A DNA stretch of 64,000 nt, from positions 62,001-126,000 of the forward strand of contig JANQSD010000022.1 of assembly GCA_028284225.1 (NCBI GenBank), written 5' to 3'. The position numbers and the translations under genes are program-made. The stretch is from Arenicellales bacterium (GTDB lineage Bacteria > Pseudomonadota > Gammaproteobacteria > Arenicellales > JAHEKD01). Position 1 is the stretch's first letter. Each line of letters begins with the position of its first letter. Positions 7,708 to 15,789 of the stretch are shown piece by piece. The notes below the pieces were generated by a model that saw only the letters and a list, made by a program, of their open reading frames with translations, had not been told where the DNA came from and searched no databases.

Positions 7708-9510
7708 TTAAATGCGTTTAGCGACATAGCTGCCCGGGGCGTTCTCTATCGCTTTTAATTTACCTTTGCCCGGCTGACGGGGGTTAACTTTACGTTTATC
7801 CCGGCCGCTGACCCAGCTTTGCCAGTTAGGCCACCACGATCCTTCATGTTGTTCAGTCTCATCGAACCAGGTCTGTGCATCGGCCGGTAATTTTTTCCGT
7901 CTGGACGAGGATTTTTTAGTCCAGTAGCCATACTTATTCGCTGCCGGCGGATTAACAATGCCGGCAATATGACCGGAACCGCCCAAAACAAAATTTACCG
8001 GACCGGAAAACAGTTTGGCGCCATCGTAGGTCGATTTCCATGGCGCAATATGATCATCAATGGTAGAAATAAAATAACAAGGTGTTTTAATTTTGCTGAC
8101 ATCAATCGCTACGCCGTCCAGTTCTATACCGCCCGGATCTTTAAGCTTATTATCAATGTACATATTTCTAAGATAAAAACTGTGCATGGCAGCAGGCAGG
8201 CGAGTGTTGTCCGAATTCCAATAGAGTAAATCAAACACCATCGGATCCTTGCCCAGAAGATAATTATTAATGTAAAACGACCATATGAGGTCATTGGAGC
8301 GCAGCATGTTAAAGGCATTGGACATGCTTTTACCTTCCAGAAAACCGTCCTGGTTCATTTTTTGTTCCAGTGAGCCGACCTGTTGTTCATCAATAAATAC
8401 ACCCAGATCCCCGGGTTCGGAGAAATCAATTAAAGCAGTAAAAAATGTCGCCGTTTTAATACGATCATCTTTTTTGGCCGCCATGTAAGCTAAGGTGGCT
8501 GATAACAAGGTCCCACCGATACAATAGCCGATAGCATTAACTTCGTCGGTTCCGGTGGCTTGTTCAACCGCATCCAGTGCATCCAGCACACCTTCAGTCA
8601 TGTAATGCTCAAAATTCTTATCAGCGTGGCTCTCGTCCGGGTTAACCCAAGACATCACAAAGACGCTATGACCTTGATCCACCAACCATTTGATCATGGA
8701 GTTTTTGGGTTGCAGATCCAGGATATAAAACTTGTTAATCCACGGAGGGATGATCAATAATGGACGTTTGGCAACCTTGGTCGTTGAAGGGGTGTATTGA
8801 ACCAACTGGTATAAATCGTTTTGATAAACCACTTTTCCGGGCGTGGTGGCTACATTTTCGCCCAGCGTAAATGCCTCCGTATCAGTCATGGCGATTTTCA
8901 GCTCACCATCGCCTTTTTCCATGTCGCGAACGAAGTTCTGCATGCCTTTCAGCAGGTTTTCCCCTTTTGACTCCATAGCTTCACGTAGCACCGCAGGATT
9001 GGTATGAGCGTAATTAGTAGGGGAAAGCGAATCGACAATCTGCTTGGTGAAAAACTGCAATTTCTTTTTGCTTTTTTCATCCAGATCATCCACACCTTCA
9101 ACGGTTTCCATCATGCAGCGCGAAGCGAGCAGATAAGACTGCTTGATGTAGTTAAAAATAACATTGGTGTCCCATTCTTCATCACGGAACCGTTTATCAC
9201 CTTTTTCAGGTTCGATCACCGCGACGGCGGCTTCACCGGCATATAATTTTTGCGTGGTGTTTTGCCAGAGTTTTAAGGCATCTTGATAATATTTAGTCTG
9301 GGCTTCAATCGCCTTGCTGGGTTCTTTCCAGATATTAAACCAGGCATCCATATAGGTGGAATACAGGTTCATAGGATCGAAAGGCATGGAATTACCGTTT
9401 GATTGCTGCTTTTCCATGAATTGTTTAAAGACGTTTTGTGTCATCTGAGTGATTTGCTCAATATTTTTGGCAAAATCGTCACTCGTTTCAGTTTGCTTCT
9501 TTCCTGCCAT
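7708..9510 (-). CDS. phaC: Class I polyhydroxyalkanoate synthase PhaC
   Basis: A 600-residue polymerase that joins (R)-3-hydroxyacyl-CoA into PHA at the granule surface. The lipase-like box is GYCIGG with catalytic Cys about residue 330. The catalytic Asp is in DDHIAPWKS (about 486) and the His in GGSGHIAGIVNPP (about 514). The N-terminal 200 residues (FMEKQQ, DAWFNIWKEP, RDEEW) match the class I leader domain, and the length fits class I rather than the shorter class III. It heads phaCAR; a 16-bp perfect palindrome of the PhaR type lies just upstream. The long open frames on the opposite strand here are shadows. Confidence 0.94.
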   Translation of the reverse strand: MAGKKQTETSDDFAKNIEQITQMTQNVFKQFMEKQQSNGNSMPFDPMNLYSTYMDAWFNIWKEPSKAIEAQTKYYQDALKLWQNTTQKLYAGEAAVAVIEPEKGDKRFRDEEWDTNVIFNYIKQSYLLASRCMMETVEGVDDLDEKSKKKLQFFTKQIVDSLSPTNYAHTNPAVLREAMESKGENLLKGMQNFVRDMEKGDGELKIAMTDTEAFTLGENVATTPGKVVYQNDLYQLVQYTPSTTKVAKRPLLIIPPWINKFYILDLQPKNSMIKWLVDQGHSVFVMSWVNPDESHADKNFEHYMTEGVLDALDAVEQATGTDEVNAIGYCIGGTLLSATLAYMAAKKDDRIKTATFFTALIDFSEPGDLGVFIDEQQVGSLEQKMNQDGFLEGKSMSNAFNMLRSNDLIWSFYINNYLLGKDPMVFDLLYWNSDNTRLPAAMHSFYLRNMYIDNKLKDPGGIELDGVAIDVSKIKTPCYFISTIDDHIAPWKSTYDGAKLFSGPVNFVLGGSGHIAGIVNPPAANKYGYWTKKSSSRRKKLPADAQTWFDETEQHEGSWWPNWQSWVSGRDKRKVNPRQPGKGKLKAIENAPGSYVAKRI

Positions 9511-9526
9511 TCACATTTTGTTTAAT

Positions 9527-9542
9527 TTGTGCAGCTGCACAA
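9527..9542. promoter_or_regulatory. Candidate PhaR operator upstream of phaC
   Basis: TTGTGCAGCTGCACAA is a perfect 16-bp palindrome (6+4+6) centred 24 bases upstream of the phaC ATG. Its arms are identical to those of the phasin-gene dyad, with four rather than three central bases. Its closeness to the start fits repression of phaCAR. Nothing else is recognisable in 9543-9668. Confidence 0.6.
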
Positions 9543-9668
9543 TATATACATAAAATGTGAATAAATCAAATTCAGGCAGCATTATCTGTCTAAATGATCA
9601 GTTAATCAGTGGTTATATTAATAACTATTTTTGAGTTGTATCCGCTGGCAACTCAGGTTTTCTACAAA

Positions 9669-11543
9669 TTATTTAAATAATTTATCTGTACAACTGAGTT
9701 TATAGTTTTTGGATTTATTCATTTCCTGAATGGCAGCTAACGCCATTGATGGAATAAACCCTAAAGTTAGGGATGCAGCGGTGGTGATGCCTTTTTGTAT
9801 TGCCTCAACTTTGTTAATAGTCACTTGAGGATTGGCGAGCGTGCCGCTAACTGACAGGTATTTCAGAATAGATACCGGATTAATACCTATAGGGCTCTCT
9901 TTCTGAACCCTGTTGTCAAATAGAATTTTTTCGTTATGAAAATCTATAATACCGGTTCCTATTAGCATTCCGCTACCCGTATCGAGAAGTATTCCATCCT
10001 CAGCGACTAAATAACCATCCGCAATATACAAAGAACCTGAAAAACAAGGAATAAATAAATCAGAACTATACTGGGTCGAAGATGAAGCACCTTGGGCTTT
10101 GTTATTAGTCGAAATAATGACTTCGTCCCCTCTTTTACCATGATTTTTTCGATTGGTTTTATTACTACCCGGGATTGATAGAAATGAAAATCCAGACGCA
10201 AACAAGGCATGATCCAGATAATTCTTGATCAATATATTGTTTGATGAAAACTCAATGAAACCATTGCTATTAGCAAACATCTCTGCAATAGAGTTTCCTT
10301 CTAAACTTAAACTGGCAGCCACATCAAAGGAACCTGATCCAAATAGGTCTGAATTATTTTGTTGTAAGCCGATAGTATTTATTAAGTGATCGAATCCTTT
10401 TACCGATACTTCGGATTTGAGGATTTCAGTATTATGATTTAAGTCGAAATTTATTTTTATTGGTCCATTAAATAATTTAGCTTTGTCAGAATTAATGCTG
10501 AGAATATTGTCAAATGAAGTAAGCTTAAATTTCCCCGAAAATACTTTGTTTCCATTATAAAAAATACCAGGAATTAATATATCAACGTCTGCATTAAACT
10601 GTTTTAAATAATCAATGGGTAATGATTCAGTGGAAAATAGCCGCTGATCACCGCTGTTAGCATAATTCCCATTGTTTGATTTTGAACGAGCTATATCTTT
10701 TGGTTCATAAAGTAATTTTCCCTCTATAAAAAGCTTTTTTTCTTGGGCAATATCGATGCTGCCTAGCCATTTGTGATCAGGAAACACAATTTCAAATTCT
10801 GAAAAACTGACATCAGCCTCTGAGATTAAAATGTCGGTATTAATTCTCTTTAGAGTTTTCTTGTCATTCGTTTCCACAAAAGAATAGTTGGTTTTTATGG
10901 CTGAATTTTGTAACTCTATGTCGTAGAAATTATGAGTATGCGTGAGCTTAGTATTCTCATCAGATTCATAATTGAGCTGTAGTTCATTGTTCCCCTTTAC
11001 CAAAAAAACATTCTTTAAAGAATAGTCTTCACTTTCTGCTGTGTCTAAGTTAATAGAGAGATATTTAAAGCTTTCATTGGTGAGACTGAAATTTATATCA
11101 TTACTAATAGAAACCATTTCTGAAATGAGAGAGTAGTAAGGCGCTATATCAGCCACATCAATATTCTTGAATTTCTCAGTCATTCTGATCGACTGTGTAG
11201 ATAATTTTAGAGTTCCTTGTGTGCCTTTTGACTTGATTAGTTCAAAATCTGTTTTGATAATTGCTTCATCTACGTGTAGTTTGTATTCTGATGAGCCATC
11301 TTGTATTTTTAACTTTGCTTTAGGGATCTTAACTTCAATAAGAGGAAAATAACTATTAAATTTAATTCCAGACAGGTGGGTGATTTCCAATCCCTCAATT
11401 CCCTTTGAGTAGTTGATTATTTTGGAGGCAAACTTATCAGAGTGAATGTATTTATTCGCCCACCATAAACTTCCTATACCAAGCAATATAAGGAGAAGTA
11501 GAAATATGAACAATCTAAGTAAATATTTTGATGTTCTTGTCAT
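9669..11543 (-). CDS. AsmA-like inner-membrane-anchored protein
   Basis: A 624-residue protein with one N-terminal membrane helix (about residues 8-30) and a long, probably periplasmic, beta-rich body. The C-terminal part has AsmA-type signals: LFGSGSFDVAASLSLEGNSIAEMFANSNGFIEF, then an IADGYLVAEDGILLDTGSGMLIGTGIIDF stretch and VSGTLANPQVTI. AsmA-like proteins help lipid traffic to, or homeostasis of, the outer membrane. It starts one base after the stop of the upstream peptidase gene, so they are co-transcribed. Codons are AT-rich compared with the PHA genes. The exact substrate is unknown. Confidence 0.7.
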   Translation of the reverse strand: MTRTSKYLLRLFIFLLLLILLGIGSLWWANKYIHSDKFASKIINYSKGIEGLEITHLSGIKFNSYFPLIEVKIPKAKLKIQDGSSEYKLHVDEAIIKTDFELIKSKGTQGTLKLSTQSIRMTEKFKNIDVADIAPYYSLISEMVSISNDINFSLTNESFKYLSINLDTAESEDYSLKNVFLVKGNNELQLNYESDENTKLTHTHNFYDIELQNSAIKTNYSFVETNDKKTLKRINTDILISEADVSFSEFEIVFPDHKWLGSIDIAQEKKLFIEGKLLYEPKDIARSKSNNGNYANSGDQRLFSTESLPIDYLKQFNADVDILIPGIFYNGNKVFSGKFKLTSFDNILSINSDKAKLFNGPIKINFDLNHNTEILKSEVSVKGFDHLINTIGLQQNNSDLFGSGSFDVAASLSLEGNSIAEMFANSNGFIEFSSNNILIKNYLDHALFASGFSFLSIPGSNKTNRKNHGKRGDEVIISTNNKAQGASSSTQYSSDLFIPCFSGSLYIADGYLVAEDGILLDTGSGMLIGTGIIDFHNEKILFDNRVQKESPIGINPVSILKYLSVSGTLANPQVTINKVEAIQKGITTAASLTLGFIPSMALAAIQEMNKSKNYKLSCTDKLFK

Positions 11544-11544
11544 A

Positions 11545-12327
11545 TTAGAATTTTAAAAATTTTTCGATTGTTTTCTCAAGATCATTTAAAACAGGTTTAA
11601 CTTCGTTTATAAATGTTCCAAAAATCGATTCTTCATCTGATCTTCGGCCTTTACCACACTGTTTTCGATGATGATAACGAGCTGATTTTAAGTTTTCTAA
11701 ATTTTTCTTACTATAACCCCAGGGTCTTGTTGAGTATCCTCTGACATCAATATGCATCCATTGATTTGCAACACCTACACCAATTCCACACCCACAAAGC
11801 TTGTATGCAATATCAGCAACTCTTGTTATGGCTACTCCTTTAACTGAAAAATCAGCAGCAGCCCCGCTCATGTGATAACTTTTTTTCGAGGCCTTCAATC
11901 CCTTTCTAATTAGTTTATTATTGTATTGCCAGGATCGGTATGATGAATTGATGTTGATGGGAGCACCAAAGTAGGCACGGATATTTGCTAGACAATTCAC
12001 TAGTTTTTTATTAATTCTTGCATAACGGAATGATGTATCGCCTGAATGTGTAAATTCAGAAACAGTAAAATATGGAGACAACTGTTTAGCTTTTTGACCT
12101 TTAGTGTCATACAGCACCGTGCCGGTTTTGTTTGGATCTTTATATTTCGTTTTACTTTCTCCTTTTGGGTTGATTTTAGGGAGATTAATAAACTGTACAT
12201 ATGTCTTGGGCGTTGTATATACAGAGCCAGTCGGGCCTATATTCGTGCATCCTGGGACAGTCAAACTAAAAACTATCAGAATCCAAAGAGTAGTTTTCCC
12301 TCTGACAAAATTCGTTGCGGCAGGCAA
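11545..12327 (-). CDS. M15-type (DUF882/YcbK-like) peptidase lipoprotein
   Basis: A 260-residue predicted lipoprotein: a hydrophobic signal ends in VPGC, the lipobox, near residue 27. The catalytic region (about 85-200) has FTVSEFTHSG, SSYRSWQYN, the Zn-binding SYHMSGAAADF (His and Asp) and QWMHIDVRG (second His), as in D-Ala-D-Ala carboxypeptidase-like M15 enzymes acting on peptidoglycan. The N-terminal start is a TTG, the only conventional start in the frame after a TGA. A basic tail (YHHRKQCGKGRR) precedes a C-terminal helix. It sits one base before the AsmA-like gene. Confidence 0.7.
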   Translation of the reverse strand: MPAATNFVRGKTTLWILIVFSLTVPGCTNIGPTGSVYTTPKTYVQFINLPKINPKGESKTKYKDPNKTGTVLYDTKGQKAKQLSPYFTVSEFTHSGDTSFRYARINKKLVNCLANIRAYFGAPININSSYRSWQYNNKLIRKGLKASKKSYHMSGAAADFSVKGVAITRVADIAYKLCGCGIGVGVANQWMHIDVRGYSTRPWGYSKKNLENLKSARYHHRKQCGKGRRSDEESIFGTFINEVKPVLNDLEKTIEKFLKF

Positions 12328-12382
12328 GAGCTTATAGTTTAGTCATTCAATTAATAAATCTAATTGTGATGCCGGTTTTTCA

Positions 12383-12484
12383 TCAAGTCTCGCCTGCCTG
12401 ATTCTTATCGCCAGAACTTGAGTTCGATTCTTCTCCAACGCAACAAAGGAAAGTTGTACGCCTGCAGTTATTATTTTTTCCCAT
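12383..12484 (-). CDS. Possible 33-residue Cys-containing small protein
   Basis: In the 208-base gap between two envelope genes an ATG frame of 33 codons is preceded at 5-6 bases by AGGTAGG. The peptide starts MGKNNNCRRTTFLCCVGEE and ends in a Ser/Asn/Lys-rich, Gly-containing tail. It has three cysteines and no hydrophobic helix long enough to span a membrane. No family is recognised. The good ribosome binding site and operon-like position are the only support. Confidence 0.3.
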   Translation of the reverse strand: MGKNNNCRRTTFLCCVGEESNSSSGDKNQAGET

Positions 12485-12535
12485 TTTTCCTACCTCTTAT
12501 CATTGAATAAATGTAAGCATATTGCTTTAGTTTGA

Positions 12536-13303
12536 TTAATTTTTAAGCATTTCAAGCAATTCTTGTGACGGAATTCCGTCAATGTCCAAATCACTATCAA
12601 GTTGAAATTCTTTTATTGCCAATGAGGTCTCGTCGCCATAAATCCCGTCCACTACACTTATGCTGTATCCTTTTTCTTGCAATAGTGTTTGAATTTCCCG
12701 GACTATTTCTTGATCGAAGTTTTCATCAGTTATGTTGTTAACATCGTCTGTGATATAGCTCTCATTAGAAATTTCTGCTGGTTGTTGTTCGAAAGTGCTT
12801 TTGTAACGTGGAAACAGCGCATCACAACTTGATTCTGACTGGTATAAATTGTTGCAAATTTTGCTAAATAAATCTTGTCTCAAATAGGCTTCAAACCAGG
12901 CTACAGATCTTTCCCGGTTATAGACTGCAAATTGCTCCATTTGCAGGTTAGATTGAATATTTATATCAGTAGTGCTGCCGGTAATCTCAGATATGTTTAT
13001 TGAATAACTATTTTTGTATGTCCTGCCAAACAACATAGTATCAAACATAGTTAAAACACGTTTATTTACCGTTAAATATTCGGTTACGATCAGCCCGCTT
13101 TCTTTATCCAGTGTCTGAATTCTGTGGTCCCTCGAAAGTATCCGAATGGTTTCTTTCCATACCTTGCTAAATGGTGCATCAAAGGTATGGGAAGTAGGGG
13201 CTTCATAGGTTTGTGGAATGTCTTGAGGAAGATTTTCAGCACATGATGTAAGCAATATTGAGGCGAAAATCAGATACATAAAATAAGCTTTAGATGATTT
13301 CAT
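12536..13303 (-). CDS. Lipoprotein with C-terminal peptidoglycan-binding domain
   Basis: About 255 residues. A signal peptide ends in a lipobox (ASILLTSC). The next domain (VWKETIRILSRDHRIQTLDKESGLIVTEY) resembles the BamC/NlpB-like fold used by many envelope lipoproteins. The last 65 residues (IVREIQTLLQEKGYSISVVDGIYGDETSLAIKEFQ) are a PG_binding_1 repeat, which binds peptidoglycan. ATG 13303 is preferred over a TTG five codons upstream. It lies between the transglycosylase and the M15 peptidase genes on the same strand, suggesting a joint cell-wall role. Confidence 0.65.
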   Translation of the reverse strand: MKSSKAYFMYLIFASILLTSCAENLPQDIPQTYEAPTSHTFDAPFSKVWKETIRILSRDHRIQTLDKESGLIVTEYLTVNKRVLTMFDTMLFGRTYKNSYSINISEITGSTTDINIQSNLQMEQFAVYNRERSVAWFEAYLRQDLFSKICNNLYQSESSCDALFPRYKSTFEQQPAEISNESYITDDVNNITDENFDQEIVREIQTLLQEKGYSISVVDGIYGDETSLAIKEFQLDSDLDIDGIPSQELLEMLKN

Positions 13304-13350
13304 TTTTAGTAATCTCAAAATTTGAAAATATTAAACATGTTGTTATGAAA

Positions 13351-14004
13351 CTAAATAATCACACTGTTTTTTACATAATAGTTGTTATATTGACTAACTT
13401 TGACGACATAATTACGGGTTTCTTTAAACGGAGGAATTTTATTATTGTATTTTTTGACATTTCCCGGACCTGCATTATAAGCCGCATGTGCTAAATCCCA
13501 GTTGTTGTATTGACTGTGCAATATTTTTAAATATTTAGTGCCTCCATAAATATTGGATTTCGGATCAAAGGAATTATTAACTCCCATGTCTCTGGCCGTT
13601 CCGGGCATTAACTGCATTAGCCCCTGTGCGCCGGCGCTTGATACTGCATTTGGATTAAACGCTGATTCCGCCCTGATCACGGCATATATTCGGGACTCAG
13701 GTACATTGTATTTTTTCGCTGCACCCCTAATGTGGACGGCAAATTTGCGTTCTTTGCCATTTGCCTTGACTGCTCTTCGGTCTACTTTTGCGTGTGATAT
13801 ATAACTGTTTTGCGGTTTGCGAAAAATTTTTTCCAGATCTAGTTCATCAAATAGAGAGTTTATATCTTGTTTCGCTTGATTAACGCTGGCGATGAATTCA
13901 GGATCATCTTTTGCTAAGTAAATCGGTACAGCCACTAGCACGGCCGGGCATCCCTGAATCAACGGCAGAGATAAAAATAACAGACAAACCCAAAATTTTT
14001 TCAC
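13351..14004 (-). CDS. Lytic transglycosylase (SLT domain) lipoprotein
   Basis: 217 residues. The signal ends in a lipobox (LIQGC). The SLT catalytic domain spans about residues 90-205: [37 protein letters not shown], with the catalytic Glu in the ES pair, and then [34 protein letters not shown]. It cleaves glycan strands of peptidoglycan to 1,6-anhydro products. The start is GTG at 14004 with GAGGGG six bases upstream. It is the first of a minus-strand series of envelope genes that ends with the AsmA-like gene. Confidence 0.82.
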   Translation of the reverse strand: MKKFWVCLLFLSLPLIQGCPAVLVAVPIYLAKDDPEFIASVNQAKQDINSLFDELDLEKIFRKPQNSYISHAKVDRRAVKANGKERKFAVHIRGAAKKYNVPESRIYAVIRAESAFNPNAVSSAGAQGLMQLMPGTARDMGVNNSFDPKSNIYGGTKYLKILHSQYNNWDLAHAAYNAGPGNVKKYNNKIPPFKETRNYVVKVSQYNNYYVKNSVII

Positions 14005-14133
14005 AAACCCCTCGTACTATAATTTATTTTGGTTTTAATTCTCAGTGACAGTGAACAAAAATTAATGTTGTTTGTCAACTAATTTTTTTAGAAAAACCCA
14101 CCTGGAGGTGATATGGGCAAATCAAATTGATGC

Positions 14134-15039
14134 TCATTGCCAAAAATGATAAAAATTGAACCATTGCAATGGAGCAATACGACAATATTTTTCGAGCAAA
14201 TGACTAAATTTTTTCATTACAAGTGAAATTTCTTCAGCTCGATGTGTCGGTTGCATATCAATTTTTTCAGCTAAAAAATCAAAATACATGCAATATTGCC
14301 CGTCTTGCTTAAGACAAAATAGTGTGTATACCGGGCAATCCAGTAATCCCGCAAGAATAAACGGGCCTTGTGGAAATTCAGCGGGCTTGTCCAAAAATCG
14401 GATTTTTTCAACCCTGTTGTTTTTACTAACGGGTATTCGGTCAGCGGCCATCACAACAACTTCACCGGATTTACTCTTTTCAAATAATTCGCCTGCAGTG
14501 GCGGGACTGATGTCATTCGCCTGGTAGAAACTAATGTTGTCATGAGAGCGGTACGCATCTAGTAACCGATTAAACTGAACCGCGTGTTCGAGGTGAACAA
14601 TAATATTGATTTTTAGTTTTGGCCTTAATGTAGAAAGATATTGACATACTACAAGATTGCCCAAGTGTGCAGAGAGTAATACAAAACCTCGCCGATTTTC
14701 GATCAGCTCCAAAATATCTGTTTCATTTTGATAATGAACAGTATTGCTGAGGGGTTGATTTATCCAGATTAGAAATTGATCAAGAATAGATTCAGCAAAG
14801 CTTACGAAGTGTTTATAGACCAGTAATAAACCGGGTTTGATACTCTCTGATGATAGAGCCAGTTGATTTAGATATTGTAAAGAAGCACTTCTTGCAGTTC
14901 GTTTAGTAAGAAAATAATAAGCAGCAACAGGATATAAGGCCAAACGAGCTATCGTGTAACCAAATAACTTATACAAGGCAATGATGGTTTTCATGCCTAT
15001 CTTATTGGTCACCTCCTGTTTTTTGTGCCAATCAGTCAT
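14134..15039 (-). CDS. LpxL/HtrB-like acyltransferase of the aryl polyene cluster
   Basis: A 301-residue protein of the lysophospholipid/lipid A acyltransferase superfamily. It has an N-terminal hydrophobic helix, then GFVLLSAHLGNLVV (the H-x4-D-type motif, here His-Leu-Gly-Asn) and VVVMAADRIPVSKNN further on. In many APE clusters this domain is fused to a glycosyltransferase. Here it begins two bases after the glycosyltransferase stop, a split arrangement of the same pair. The start is uncertain: an in-frame GTG about 27 bases downstream lies within AGGAGGTG. Likely role: attaching the polyene to a lipid or sugar anchor at the inner membrane. Confidence 0.75.
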   Translation of the reverse strand: MTDWHKKQEVTNKIGMKTIIALYKLFGYTIARLALYPVAAYYFLTKRTARSASLQYLNQLALSSESIKPGLLLVYKHFVSFAESILDQFLIWINQPLSNTVHYQNETDILELIENRRGFVLLSAHLGNLVVCQYLSTLRPKLKINIIVHLEHAVQFNRLLDAYRSHDNISFYQANDISPATAGELFEKSKSGEVVVMAADRIPVSKNNRVEKIRFLDKPAEFPQGPFILAGLLDCPVYTLFCLKQDGQYCMYFDFLAEKIDMQPTHRAEEISLVMKKFSHLLEKYCRIAPLQWFNFYHFWQ

Positions 15040-15041
15040 GA

Positions 15042-15773
15042 TTAGCGATTGAATATACGTTTTAATAGTTCGCCCAACATTAAAAAAAAGTGCTTAGTAT
15101 GAGCTTTGGAAATTCTTACATTATCCTGCCACATGTCAAAATTGGATGACCCGTCAGCAGGATAAATAACTTTGGTTTCCAGGTTGATAATTCTGATGCT
15201 AGCCCGATAGAGATAAACGATAATCTCTAAATCGAATTCCATTCTACGGCCGATTGAATTTTCGTGAATGACCAATAATGTCTGATCAACTGGGTATACA
15301 CGAAAACCGCACAACACATCGATAATATCAGTCGATAAAGTGTTTATTCTGACCCAAAATGTCGATATTTTACGACCATATAAGCGTGATTTCGGGACGC
15401 TATCATCATATTGTGGAACACCGTTTATCAAGGCCAGAGGATTTTGTCTGGCAGCATCAAGAAACCGGTTTATATCGTTTAAATTATGTTGACCATCCGC
15501 ATCAATTTGCAGCGCGTGGGTGTAATGTTGTTGTTTGGCAAACTCTAATGCTGTGAAAATCGCAGCGCCTTTGCCCTGATTTTTTTCGTGAGTCAGTAAA
15601 TGTATGTTGAATGATCGCGTGAGATTTTCAAGTACCGATGAACAGTTCTGGTTACTGCCATCATTGACTAAAATACAAGGTAAATTTAGCTCAGTGATAC
15701 AGCGGACAGTCGCTTCAATATGATTGCTATGGTTAAAAACCGGAATAATTACACAGGCGGAGAATGGTTCCAT
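15042..15773 (-). CDS. Family 2 glycosyltransferase of the aryl polyene cluster
   Basis: A 243-residue GT-A fold enzyme. It begins SACVIIPVFNHSNHIEATV, then ILVNDGSNQN and HEKNQGKGAAIFTALE, with QIDADGQHN carrying the DxD metal site. It resembles dolichol-phosphate mannose synthase-like enzymes. DVLCGFRVYP and RRMEFDLEIIVYLYR match the APE-cluster subgroup. It probably adds a sugar to the lipid anchor of the polyene. It lies 16 bases after the ligase gene and 2 bases before the acyltransferase gene. Confidence 0.8.
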   Translation of the reverse strand: MEPFSACVIIPVFNHSNHIEATVRCITELNLPCILVNDGSNQNCSSVLENLTRSFNIHLLTHEKNQGKGAAIFTALEFAKQQHYTHALQIDADGQHNLNDINRFLDAARQNPLALINGVPQYDDSVPKSRLYGRKISTFWVRINTLSTDIIDVLCGFRVYPVDQTLLVIHENSIGRRMEFDLEIIVYLYRASIRIINLETKVIYPADGSSNFDMWQDNVRISKAHTKHFFLMLGELLKRIFNR

Positions 15774-15789
15774 TGGTAAGAGAGGTTTA

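Noticed and set aside
8124-8760. Extra genes antisense to phaC (several 60-90 codon open frames)
   Set aside because: They lie opposite strongly conserved coding sequence, show no family match and are typical shadows.
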